Shown here: positions 1-9,000 of the stretch, one piece after another | Layout: every line of letters begins with the position of its first letter | Numbering within the stretch: the stretch's first letter is position 1 | DNA from: Ilyonectria destructans | Lineage: Eukaryota > Ascomycota > Sordariomycetes > Hypocreales > Nectriaceae | NCBI GenBank assembly: GCA_020740775.1 | Contig: JAHEWK010000012.1 | Coordinates: forward strand, 2,046,001-2,110,000 | Reading direction: 5' to 3' | Length of the DNA: 64,000 nt | The notes under the pieces: generated by a model | Told to the model about the DNA's origin: nothing | The model's input: only the letters and a program-made list of their open reading frames with translations | Databases searched by the model: none | Position numbers and translations under genes: made by a program

Positions 1-782
1 TTCAGTTGGGTGTCGCGCTTTCGTTCATTAAAGATATTCCACTTTGGGTTGAAGAGGCGTTAGGGCAGTAGGGATGGGATGCCACGTTTCTTTCTATCTA
101 TGAGTACAAATAGTTTCTAGTGTTTCGACGGAGGTTGCTCGACAGTGAGTCCCGCATTGCGAAAGTGACCCTCGGCGCTTGTCTGGCGTTCGCCGACAGC
201 TTGAACGCATGACTTGACGTAAGCCCCAAAGTCCTTTTGGATGAGGTCAGAGTGTTCATCCCACCGTGATTTCACGCATGCCTTCATCTCTGCAAAATAC
301 TCTTCGATCGGGTTCGTATCGGGAGTGTACGGCGCCGTTATTTCTAACCTCACACCGGCCTTCTCGCACAATTGCTTGATCTCATCTGAACAGTGAATGC
401 TAGCGTTATCCATAACGAGTACAGATTCCGGTTCTGGCCACTTCCCGCAGTAGTGCAGCAGTTACTCGACAAAGTCCACAAAGGCAGCCGTATCGGTTGA
501 CCCACAATAGACACGTGAAAGCTTGATGCCTCTCTGGGTGTACGCAGCTAGGACCTGGTATCTTTCCTCGCGTTGAAACCGAGCAATCTGTACCGGAGGA
601 ACACCCTTTAGAGCCCAACCCTTTCGTCGAACGCCGATGCTCTTATCTAAGCCAGATTCATCAAGAAAGATTAAGTGATACGATCGATAACCCCCCAGCT
701 TAAGTCTATAGTGGTAATAGTGTTGCAGTTGTGGGTTACGCTGTCTTGCTACGCGACGCGTGTTCTTTCGAGTCCATTTCAC
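1..782 (-). mobile_element. Tc1/mariner-like DNA transposon, 5'-truncated
   Basis: The segment holds the C-terminal two thirds of a DD34E transposase on the minus strand plus about 116 bases of 3' flank. The N-terminal helix-turn-helix part is missing: at about 782 the transposase frame runs directly into the end of a PDI-like gene on the same strand. No terminal inverted repeat pair can be found because the upstream end is gone. It is a dead fragment. Confidence 0.75.
117..782 (-). pseudogene. Tc1-like DDE transposase fragment with one in-frame stop
   Basis: Two segments (782-462 and 413-117) share one frame and are separated by a single TAA at 462-464 where CAA (Gln) is expected, so one C-to-T change breaks the gene. 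All three catalytic acidic residues are visible: the Asp in FLDESGLDK, the Asp in VLVMDNASIH and the Glu in TPDTNPIEEYF. Thirty-four residues lie between the second Asp and the first Glu of the NPIE motif, which is the DD34E spacing of Tc1/mariner. The family cuts and pastes itself at TA dinucleotides. The N-terminal DNA-binding domain is absent, so this copy could not act even without the stop. Family assignment is firm; the exact fungal subfamily is not known. Confidence 0.8.
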
Positions 783-2359
783 GTCCTTACCGGCTCAACT
801 ACAATACCAGCGGGAAGCTTCTTCTTGGTACCCTCACCCATGCGGATAGTATCGATCCAGTTCTCGACGCTCTGGAGGCTAAAGTCACCCTCGTACAGTC
901 GCCACCAACCGCGGCGAGAGTTGATTGCGACCATGCTGACCTCGCCGGTAAGCTCGAGGGCCTTGGGCACCTTGGACGCAGCCTCGGTGTCGCTGGCGAT
1001 GGAGAAGAAGGGGAAGAGGTGTCGCTTGCCGTGGATGTATTTGGTGTTGATATGGGAGAGAGATCTAACGGCCTTGTTTCTAACCTCGGTCTCCTCGGAG
1101 GGAGTAAATACGAGCAGGCAGGTATGGGACTTGCGCGCGAGACACTCCTTGGCGAGCTTATCCTCTGTAGACAGGCTCGGGATGGGAATAATGGAAGGAA
1201 TGGCAGTCTCTGCAGTAGTCTCGGTTGAGGTGGAAGACTCGGATTTGGCGCTTGCCTCAGATTTAATAGCCTTTTTTTCCTCGGCCTTCTCGGCCTTCTC
1301 GGCCTTCTTCTCGGCCTTCTTCTGGGCCTTCTTCTGGGCCTTCTTCTGGGCCTTCTTCTGGGCCTTCTTCTGGGCCTTCTTCTCGGCCTTCTGGGCCTTC
1401 TTCTGGGCCTTCTTCTCGGCCTTCTTCTGGGCCTTCTCGGCCTTCTTCTCGGCCTTCTTCTCGGCCTTCTTCTCGGCGGCCTTTCCCTTGGCCTTGGGGG
1501 TATCGGCCTTCTTCTTAGGAGGAGCGGGGTCTGGGTTTGGCTCGCCAACTTGGGAGAGGAACTTGACAATCTCCTTCTTGTCTATAGCTCTATTATAGAC
1601 GATAGGCTCCTGGCCCTCGCTGGGGATAAGGACTAGAGTAGGAAACTTTTTAATGTTGAACCGCTTGACGGCAGCTGTCTTCTTATCTCGGATCTGTATA
1701 ATGGAAATGATATCGAGGAAATCGATGGCGATACTTTGGAGTAAGAAAGTGGTAGTGCCCTTGTTGCTATATAGGATGGCCTTGGGCTTGTCTCCCTTCA
1801 GGAAGCCATCTAGCTCTGTAGATGTGATACGAGTGATGTGGTTGTTGATCTTGGCGGCAATAGCCTGGCTGATGGCAGCGGCGGTATGCTCGCCGTTGTA
1901 GTCCTTAATAACGGGTCGGCCGGCCTTTTTGCCAGGTCGAATAATCTTAAGAGAAGGGAAGCTCTTGACGCCCTGCATGGAATAGAACTGCTTATTCTTC
2001 TTCTTATTGCAGTTAATAGCGGTAACCTTGGTCAGGCTATTGAGGCTCTTAGTAACCTTTTTATAGGCAGGCTAAAGGTTCTTATAGTAGCTATACTATA
2101 GAGTATAAAACTCGACAATCTAAAGTGGCATATTAGTCGATATGGCAGTAGCAGCAGAGAGGAAGTATATAGAAGTATAGTTGGACTGGGCAATTAGCCT
2201 GTTATATGTGGCAGTATTGAGCTGAAGAATAGGCGAGTTCTTAGTGTATAAGCCAGCCTGGGCAGCCGGCAACGCAGCCAGCGCCATAAGTATTATTAAG
2301 ACGGTAGCGGGGTTATATATAATAAGGTTTGAATTAGTAAGACCGACGAGTAAAGTCAA
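779..2359 (-). pseudogene. PDI-related thioredoxin-fold ER protein (MPD1/TigA-like), RIP-damaged
   Basis: Read from high to low coordinates, a hydrophobic leader is followed by AGLYTKNSPILQLN, the usual start of a fungal PDI-like thioredoxin domain. The active-site segment at about 2050-2110 is destroyed: the expected WCGHC motif is replaced by a stop (TAG) and Tyr/Ser codons, with another TAG just after. A phase-compatible intron lies just upstream (about 2120-2172), with branch-like CTAAT and acceptor TAG, but its donor reads AT instead of GT. From 1978 down the frame is open for 399 codons: MQGVKSFPSLKI, a second thioredoxin-fold region, a long Lys/Ala/Glu/Gln repeat tract, and a conserved C-terminal domain with NSRRGWWRLYEGDFS. 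The frame ends at 779 beside the transposase, with no HDEL-type ER retention signal. No good ATG lies before the leader. Family is inferred from memory. Confidence 0.75.
1268..1490 (-). repeat. Coding minisatellite (Lys/Ala/Glu/Gln repeats) in the PDI relic
   Basis: Tandem 9-12 base units of the type GGCCTTCTTCTGGGCCTTC encode runs such as KKAQKKAEKKA on the minus strand. The tract is open in all three minus frames and produces long shadow frames (Arg/Pro-rich and Phe/Ala-rich) that are not genes. Its GC content is normal, unlike the RIP-damaged 5' half of the same gene. Confidence 0.8.
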
Positions 2360-2660
2360 GCGAGGATAAGAGGTTTGATAGAAGAGACAAGAGGCTGAGG
2401 CAATACTCTTATATCTTCAGGCCATATGCCACCCAGTTAAGATACCAGGGTTTAAAGGATATAAACTGGTATCTTCGGATCCTCTAAAATGGAAACGAAG
2501 GAAAAAGCCACGCTGTGGTTCAGCCGGTTGGAGCTTGAGCCACCCGTGGCGCGAGCTATGCGAGGCAACGGAAATCTGGGGAATCATGGCGCAGCAGTGC
2601 AGCCGCCAACGATCGACTTACGTCAACAAGGCTGATGTGGGGGTAGACCGTAGAACCACC
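2360..2660. other. Spacer between the PDI and VTA1 relics
   Basis: No coding region is supported. Base composition changes from AT-rich (up to about 2480) to normal. It lies upstream of both divergent relics and may hold their former promoters; no specific site is recognisable. Confidence 0.4.
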
Positions 2661-2689
2661 ATCATTGCACTCTAGGCACACGACTTGCT

Positions 2690-2905
2690 CGATAGGCAAC
2701 GACATTGTCATATTCACCGCCGACGACGACACCTTCAACTACACAAAGACGCTGCTCGAGCGCCTCGAGGAGACCAAGAATGCCCACGCCGACGATGATG
2801 CAATTGTTGATAATGACGCAGGCCAGGCCTATGTCGAGCATTTTGCGCAGCAGACGTTTGATCGCGCCGAGCGCACTCTGCGCGCAGACAAGGTGACTAC
2901 CCCGA
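2690..2905 (+). pseudogene. VTA1: VTA1-like ESCRT regulator, upstream fragment
   Basis: In frame from about 2715 the translation contains FTADDDTFNYTKTLLERLEE, then DNDAGQAYVEHFAQ and QTFDRAERTLRADKVT. This is the second half of the N-terminal MIT-like domain of Vta1, the activator of the Vps4 ATPase in multivesicular body sorting. The first 40-50 residues of the family are not recognisable upstream, so the 5' end is missing. The match stops at 2894-2905 (RADK followed by GTGACT, a possible intron donor). The next block of the same protein starts 1.6 kb away at about 4507. Composition is normal, so the damage here is by rearrangement rather than RIP. Confidence 0.7.
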
Positions 2906-3380
2906 AGCTTGGTCTATTGCGGCGTCGTGGGACTCAAACAACAGCATCCCATCGCAGGGCGGGATCTTATCCAATTCGGTCGTCGTCTGCCGCGGGCCTC
3001 ACGACCGGTACGAGCGGCTAGACAACTAGGACGACCTTCCCGTGGTGTCGGTGCCGCCGAAGCGCAACGTACGTACGTAATGTTGACGTGGAATGTCTCT
3101 GCTAGGCTGACGCCACAACTAGTTGACTTCAATGAGTACGTATTGTTGACGTCAACAATCCAATGATCGCCAACCAACAAAGCCAGCAGCCATTTCCATA
3201 AAACACTCGGTTATTAGAGTTAGAAACACTGTATGTCTCTTCCGTCATTTCGCATTTGGTCCACGAGGTCCCTTCCCAGTCTTCTCTTCGCGGCCAACGC
3301 TCAATGCCAACGCTCCTTTGGTTTATGCACACTTTCTCCCTTGACTTTTCAACTTCTGCTCGAAAATACAAACTCTCAAC
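2906..3380 (+). other. Coding-like stretch of unknown origin, then spacer
   Basis: From about 2906 to 3080 one plus frame reads like real protein (SIAASWDSNNSIPSQGG, later CRGPHDRYERLDN, a TAG, then DDLPVVSVPPKRNVR). I do not recognise it. A single stop interrupts it. It may be a fragment of a third gene or part of an old VTA1 intron. From 3080 to 3380 I see only the upstream region of the next gene. Confidence 0.3.
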
Positions 3381-4106
3381 ATGATGAGGATAACTCTTCT
3401 CGCTGCTACGGCCATAGCCTTGATTGGCCCATTCGCCACTGCCGACAACTGTACCAAGGGGTTGAAGTATTGCGGCTCCACTCTCCTGGACAAAGGTAGA
3501 CGATTCATTGAGAGACATGTATCATATTCTTCATACTCTTGCTAACATGGGCGTACAATCATAGGAAACTACCGAAGCCAAATCAACGATGCACTTGAGG
3601 GAGATTCATTGAGCAGCACTAATAACACTATAGTGACGAATACTCTCTTCATTTGTCTCGGAGGGTCAAACGGCGACATCAAGGTCATAAGTTTCTGCCA
3701 GCAGGGTTGTATTGATGGAGGCGCAGGCAATAGTGACTATTGTAACGGCCAAACTACCGAGAGCGCAACTTCTCCCTCCTCTTCCATCGTCTCTACCGAG
3801 ACCTCATCAACAACCGAGACCTCGTCGACTAGGGTCACCAACAACAACGACAACACTGGTGGCCCCGGGACACCAGTCGGCGCCATAGTTGGCGGAGTTG
3901 TCGGCGGCGTGGCTGCAATCGGGTTGATAGCTCTGGCCGCCTTTTTGTTTGGCCGATACAGGAAGAAGTCCCAGAATCAGCAACTCGAAAAATATATCAG
4001 GCACGAGGCACCTACGCACACAAATGCCATACACGAGGCACCTACGTACACAGATGCCATACACGAGGCACCTACGCACACAAATGCCAGACACGAGTTG
4101 GCGTAG
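3381..4106 (+). CDS. Small secreted Cys-rich ectodomain, single-pass membrane protein
   Basis: Exon 1 is 3381-3495 and exon 2 is 3565-4106. The 69-base intron 3496-3564 has a GTAGAC donor and an ATAG acceptor, and splicing gives 218 residues. The start is the first of two adjacent ATGs, before a clear signal peptide (about residues 1-21, ending FATA). The ectodomain has six cysteines and an NGDIKVISFCQQGC block also seen in small secreted fungal proteins. A Ser/Thr-rich stalk (about residues 100-125) leads to one membrane segment at about 145-168, then a basic RYRKK stop-transfer and a tail of three 10-residue repeats. The plan resembles fungal cell-surface sensors, but there is no WSC domain, so function is open. 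No damage is seen, although the gene sits between two pieces of a VTA1 relic. Confidence 0.7.
4002..4091 (+). repeat. Three 30-bp tandem repeats encoding HEAPTHTNA-type units
   Basis: Units at 4002-4031, 4032-4061 and 4062-4091 encode HEAPTHTNAI, HEAPTYTDAI and HEAPTHTNAR in the cytoplasmic tail of the membrane protein. They differ at only a few bases, so the expansion is probably recent or kept uniform by recombination. Confidence 0.85.
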
Positions 4107-4497
4107 GGGGATTTTGTCAACATGAATACAAGGGGTTTCAGAAGAGGATGCGTACCAAACCCAAACTACGGGGTTTGCGGTGATTCTTACGAGGACGAAA
4201 CACAAATACAGAACCAGGCCACGATATCCCAGATGTCCGTCGTCGGAAATGTTGACCACCGCTAGTGGGAATCAACGAAGTCTGTCTCTTCCCAGAGATA
4301 GAAACCGTCATCCTCCTGTTGTCAAATGCCGTTCCGATCAATTGGCCCCGAGTGCTTGGGTACCTCGACATAAAAATGACATTCGACGATTCCATCAAAC
4401 GTCGCTACATTGCACTGGCATGTAGGACCTCAACAACTACGACCGGAATGGGGAGGACGAGGTCAGTTCGCCTCTCCATGAGCCTTGGTGGCACGTA

Positions 4498-4815
4498 CTA
4501 ACCGACGCAGACAAACGGCCGACACATTCGACGCCGCGGCGACCTTCTTCGACCTCACGCGCGAGTGGGGCACGCCCGACCCCGAGACGCTGCAGAAGAT
4601 CAAGTTCGCCAAGTGGAACGCCGCGCGCATCCTCAAGGCCATCCGCGAGGGCAAGGACCCCAACGAGTCGAACCCCAAGCCCGTCGAGCCGGGGCCCGAG
4701 ACGCCACTCGACCCGAACGACCCCGACGTCCAACAACTCTCCGGCTCTGCGGCCCGCCCCGTGTCGGTGGAGGATGCTCCGGACGCCGGCGAGCCTTCGG
4801 GGCTTTACTTAGTAT
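4498..4815 (+). pseudogene. VTA1: VTA1-like ESCRT regulator, downstream fragment
   Basis: From about 4507 the frame reads RQTADTFDAAATFFDLTREW, then QKIKFAKWNAARILKAIREG, KDPNESNPKP and LDPNDPDVQQLSGSA, matching the next block of fungal Vta1 (end of the N-terminal domain plus linker). Just before it, TACTAAC and CGACGCAG look like a branch point and 3' splice site, so this was an exon start. The match ends at about 4800 (EDAPDAGEPSG), then AT-rich unrelated sequence brings a stop at 4821. The C-terminal Vps4-binding domain is missing. With the fragment at 2690-2905 it makes a VTA1 copy lacking both ends and split by 1.6 kb. Confidence 0.75.
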
Positions 4816-5527
4816 ATTGGTAACACGCTCGCAGGTCCTTGGAAACCTGTATAGTCAAAGGGGGGGAGTAGGTACACAGATGATAGAGTGGAAATTAGGC
4901 GCTAATAATTTGTGGGAAAAGTCATGGGTGTCGCTCGGGCACCAGCCACTCGAGCCCTATGGAGTTCGTTAAGGGGATCCCTGTATGATTGAGCTAGAGA
5001 AGACGGATGATCTGCCTTAATCATTGTCGGGGACCAAGGCGCGAATCTGATTCTCTCAGTGAGTTAATCACTTCTTAGCATACTGCAGATCCTAGAACTG
5101 CTTTGTGAGCTTAAGGTGTTTTAGAAGTGGTTCCGACGAGTAGGAGCGAACTGTATGTCACTTGCCAGTTCTGGAACGTTCCATGGCACGTGATATCCTT
5201 CTGCGCGATATCTATATCCTGCTGCGTCCATTTAACTTCTAGAAGCTTTGATGCCCTACTGAGTTGTTCCTGCTCTATTAGGTGGGGTGTTTGGTGGGGT
5301 GGCTTAAAATAGCATCTAGGTCCTTCTTTAAGGACCATGTATGTCATCAGGGACCCGGGAACAGAACAGGGCCCGTCTGGGACCATGTTAAAGAACTAAA
5401 ATGGAAGTACAGGTCCCCTAAATAGGATAATAGGGAGTCATGTTTAACCACTAATGTAAATGCCCAAGAAGCGCCCTAAAGTATGTACTTAAAGCACTGC
5501 TCCAAAAATACATCTCCTGTTCGATGA
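4816..5527. other. Non-coding stretch
   Basis: No gene or known repeat is supported. Short open frames on both strands at about 5110-5390 overlap each other and match nothing I recognise. Confidence 0.4.
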
Positions 5528-5990
5528 TGTCAGGACCCATGCAGCCTTGACGTAGCCAGGGCGGTGTAGCACGGCAGACCGGGTGCACGGGCTGTCCATC
5601 CTCCGACGGGTGAGCGGACCCACTTATATCCGAGTGATCAGGTATAAGGGACGCTCACTCCCTACCCTACACCGAGTGAGCAGCGGGAGTAAAGATCATT
5701 CGCGCTGAGTGATCAAGGACAGTATATAACACCCCCCAAGTTACCTTAGACCTAGACATAATCCCTCAGCTTTCAATTACAATCTGATTACCTTAATTAC
5801 TTCTGACTGCTATGCATCACCAGTAATTAACCATTATTAAATATCACATCTTGCTACGCTTAGTATTTACGCCCTAACCTCTATCCAGATACTTTATCAA
5901 GCCCAATTTCTCTTATACTGCAATATATTCATTCCCCTCTTTCCTCTACTACTTCCTCTATACTAATAAGCTTCTCTTATTATAGGGGCG
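5528..5990 (+). repeat. Probable solo or diverged LTR
   Basis: The segment begins TGTCAGGACCC and has a TATATAA box at about 5725. A 3' half with TTACCTTAATTAC, ATGCATCACCAG and TTTACGCCCTAACCTCTAT resembles the 3' half of the LTRs of elements A and B (ACCTTAATTACC, ATGCATTACTG, AACGCCCTAATCTATCTG). No partner LTR or target duplication is found, and the 3' edge is uncertain. Confidence 0.45.
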
Positions 5991-6867
5991 TTATTATAGC
6001 TTTCTATTAGAAGTGGCTGGGTCTATTAGTATAAAGCATGTTAATATTCTTTAAATATATAAATAGATATTTAATTGTATAACTCTTTTATTATAATAGC
6101 TTTAAAGCTAAAAAGAGAGTTATTAAAATCAGGAAAAAATATCCTCTTATAATATAAAAAACAGTGTTATTAACACTATTTATACTGTTTTAGTCGGACC
6201 AATATTAGCCTGATGATTGGAAATCAAAAATTGCTTTAAAATCAATTTGCTTTGAAATTAACTTAATTTCAAAGCCGGATATCTCGGTATCTGGAATACA
6301 ATAGGGAACAATTTCAATACCATCTGAAAGCTGATTTTTTAGGCTATCCAATGGTATATATATTGTCTAGCTACAATAGCTAGATTTTGAGAAATTGTCT
6401 ATAAAAAGCCCGAGACCTTCCAGCTATTTAAGACTTAAGATTATACACTATTATACACTACTATATACTATAATACACTATCTTATACTATCTACCTTCT
6501 ATCTATATATACTCCTTAACCTTATATCCTTTACTAGAATATTCCTCTTATTATAATATTACTTTATTTCACTGCTTAATAACCTCTAATAAAGTACTAA
6601 GGGTATCCTAGGTAGTCTTACTATAATTGAATAAGCTAAAAGAAATAATTTATTTTATAGGATAATAGATAAAGGGAATAGTAAATAGATTGATATTTAG
6701 AATCCTAAAGTAAAGTATTAATCTATAGGCTGACCTCCTAGGAGGAAATCCGCCTTAACAGAATAATACTTTAGTATCTTATAAAATACCTCAAATTTAC
6801 TTGAGAGCTGTAATAAAACGGAGTTACACCACTTTATAGAAAACGCCTAAGCTGCATCTAACAGCTT
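5991..6867. other. AT-rich RIP-like spacer
   Basis: Very TpA-rich and full of stops in all frames. It lies downstream of the methyltransferase relic. A perfect palindrome lies at 6249-6275. No coding remnant was recognised. Confidence 0.4.
6249..6275. repeat. Perfect 13-nt inverted repeat, 1-nt centre
   Basis: Arms GCTTTGAAATTAA and TTAATTTCAAAGC flank a single C. It could form a cruciform or hairpin or be a site for a dimeric protein; role unknown. Confidence 0.6.
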
Positions 6868-7633
6868 TTATCTAATAACTATATAAAGAGTATAATATAT
6901 ATATATTAGTGTTATAGATAGACTTCCTAATGTCAATTAGAAAGACCTCAACCTGCTTAGTAGACTATCTAAGGCCGCGGGTAAAGGGGGCTATAATAGC
7001 CGAGAAGAAGTTAAATATAATAGCCTAGTTATACAGCCCCGCCTTCTTAAGCCTCTAATTCTTGGGCTACGCACTAATAGGCATCTTATATATCTTATTA
7101 TTAATATTAACAAAGCCGGCATCCTTAACTATACCCTTATTCTTCTGCTACCTATATAGGTTAAAGCTGAACTTAAGAAAGCCCTTATATAGCAGTCTGA
7201 TAAACTTATTGTACTTATAGTTATCAGGCTTGGAGCTATTATTGCTATATATAATATACAGAAAGTTCTGTAGCTTAATCTAACCCCCCGGTTTTAGGGC
7301 CTTATATATTTACTTTAAGAGGTATAGTATATTCTTTATAGTTAGAGCTATATAGTGCAGGTAGATATAGTTAAGTAAGTTTAGAGGGTTTACCTATTCT
7401 AACTTAATATTATTAATAATAAAATTAATATTAGGAGGTATCTATAATAGTTAGATTAAGCTGAGGTTAATACTAGTAATTTCTATAGAGGGGTACTTAT
7501 TGCCTACTATATTTAAGAAGTACTATATTAGTTATTTAATATCTTATATAAATTTAGAGGCTTATATTAAGTATAGTCTTACTGTTAATAGCCTAAATAC
7601 CTATTCCAGTATTAATATTAAGAATATTCTAAG
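6868..7633 (-). pseudogene. LaeA/LAE1-like SAM methyltransferase, C-terminal part, RIP-killed
   Basis: Minus-strand translation starting at the element C junction gives NILNINTGIGI, a degraded SAM-binding motif I (expected D-I-G-T-G-T-G), then YPSIEITSINLSLIQ-like motif II. LKPGG at about 7285 is motif IV, followed by QNFLYI-type and KDAGFVNINNKIYKMPI, and a C-terminal block with FTRGLRQST and QVEVFLIDIRKSIYNTNIYI. This order is that of the velvet-associated LaeA-like methyltransferases common in ascomycete secondary-metabolite regulation. TAG/TAA stops occur throughout where Gln or Trp is expected. The end is taken at about 6868-6875. The N-terminal part continues in frame at 14705-15040, beyond the inserted retroelement. 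Confidence 0.72.
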
Positions 7634-7878
7634 TGTCAGGTCTAACTGAGGTAACAGGCTAGAACCCAGCGTAACGCTGCCAACCTAGGGGCTAGTTACA
7701 TATATAAGCGCTGTCAGTATACTGGTGCTATAGTGATAACTATTAATACTGGAATTAACTGGAGGAATAGAGGGGCAGAGATTAATCTTATTACTATTAG
7801 ACCCCTACCTTTAACTCTATAGTATAGTAGCGGCGTAACCCTAGCTTCCCTTATTTCTTCTACATTCAGGTCGTTACA
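7634..7878 (+). repeat. 5' LTR of element C
   Basis: 245 bp, TGTCAGG...GTTACA, aligning base for base in length with 14460-14704. Preceded by the duplication CTAAG. Confidence 0.92.
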
Positions 7879-8049
7879 GATTAATCTCTCTTAAGTGCTA
7901 TTACGCCGGAAAGACTATTAAAAGCTGCAGTTATAACCGAAATAACAGAATAAACCCCACTATATATCTTATCTAATAACTACCTTACTGAAGAAGAGCT
8001 AGTTATATATATCTAATAAGCTCAGTTAGAGCGGTAAGTATAATATATA

Positions 8050-9000
8050 TAATAGTATCTTAATACTATTAACTGGAGTGAGGACCTAAGTGAGGCTTTA
8101 TACTAGGAATTTAATAAAGTTAATAAAGTATATACTACTATTGACTCTATATCGCCTTATAAGTAATTACGCCTATCGGACTGGAGTAAGGCCTAATTCC
8201 AGGAGCTTAAGTATAAAGAGCTCTTATAGAGCAAGCTAATAAGCTTCTAAATGCGCCTAAATATAAGTTTTCTAGCCTGACCTAATATCTTTAACTGCAA
8301 CTTAGAGAAGATACTATATACTAGCAGCTACTTTAAAGAAATAGTGCTAGAGAAATAGACCTTATAGATACAATCCGGAGGAGGTAAGATAATTACTATA
8401 ATCTCTTAAACTGAATTAACTGAGTAGCTTAAAGCTGGGGTTAATAACCTGAATACCAGAGCTCTAAAAGGAGCTATAAAGCTTATTAAGCTGCAGAAGA
8501 AGCTATATATCTAATTCTATAATTTCTAAATATAATTTGAATATATTGAGGCCGAATTGCCTACTATACTTCCAACTGACTTTTAGATTAGCTTCTTTAT
8601 CTAACTTCTTAATAACTATCTTTATAAGTGGGTAGTTAGCTAGAGAGTCTCTAATATCTGGCAGAAGATAACTAATACTGGCACCAGGGCGGAGATACTT
8701 ATTAATTAGACCCTTTATTAAATACCTTATATTAATCTATATTACTACTGAGGCTAAGTTAGCACCTCTATACCTAATATCGGCGGAAACTCTATACTGC
8801 TAGCTATTAATAATCCGGGTGTAGCCCAGCTGCCTGACGCCGGTATAATACCGGCTTAATAAGAGGGAATTATCTGCTTTAAATGCTATATGCCGGGATA
8901 TATCTCCTGCAATTATAAGGAGCCAGACTGTACTAAATATACAGGCTATACGGCTAAGACTTATACTAATAAGATATATAGAATGCTGCAGCTAGGCGTT
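8050..9000 (+). pseudogene. Element C gag with zinc knuckle
   Basis: The frame is broken by many TAG/TAA codons, but a capsid-like region is followed at about 8875-8935 by CFKCYMPGYISC, a CCHC zinc knuckle in which the His is Tyr (CAC to TAT), as RIP would produce. A second cluster of Cys codons follows. In the family this protein packages the RNA in cytoplasmic particles. The start codon cannot be assigned. Confidence 0.65.

Noticed and set aside
675..1598. Long plus-strand frame with Phe/Ala-rich repeats and a minus frame rich in Arg/Pro at 799-1569
   Set aside because: Both are shadow frames of the Lys/Ala/Glu repeat tract of the PDI relic. Only the Lys-rich minus frame matches a protein family and extends on both sides of the repeat.
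3129..3518. Minus-strand 129-codon frame
   Set aside because: It overlaps the promoter and first exon of the secreted-protein gene, has no protein-like pattern, and is explained as a chance frame.
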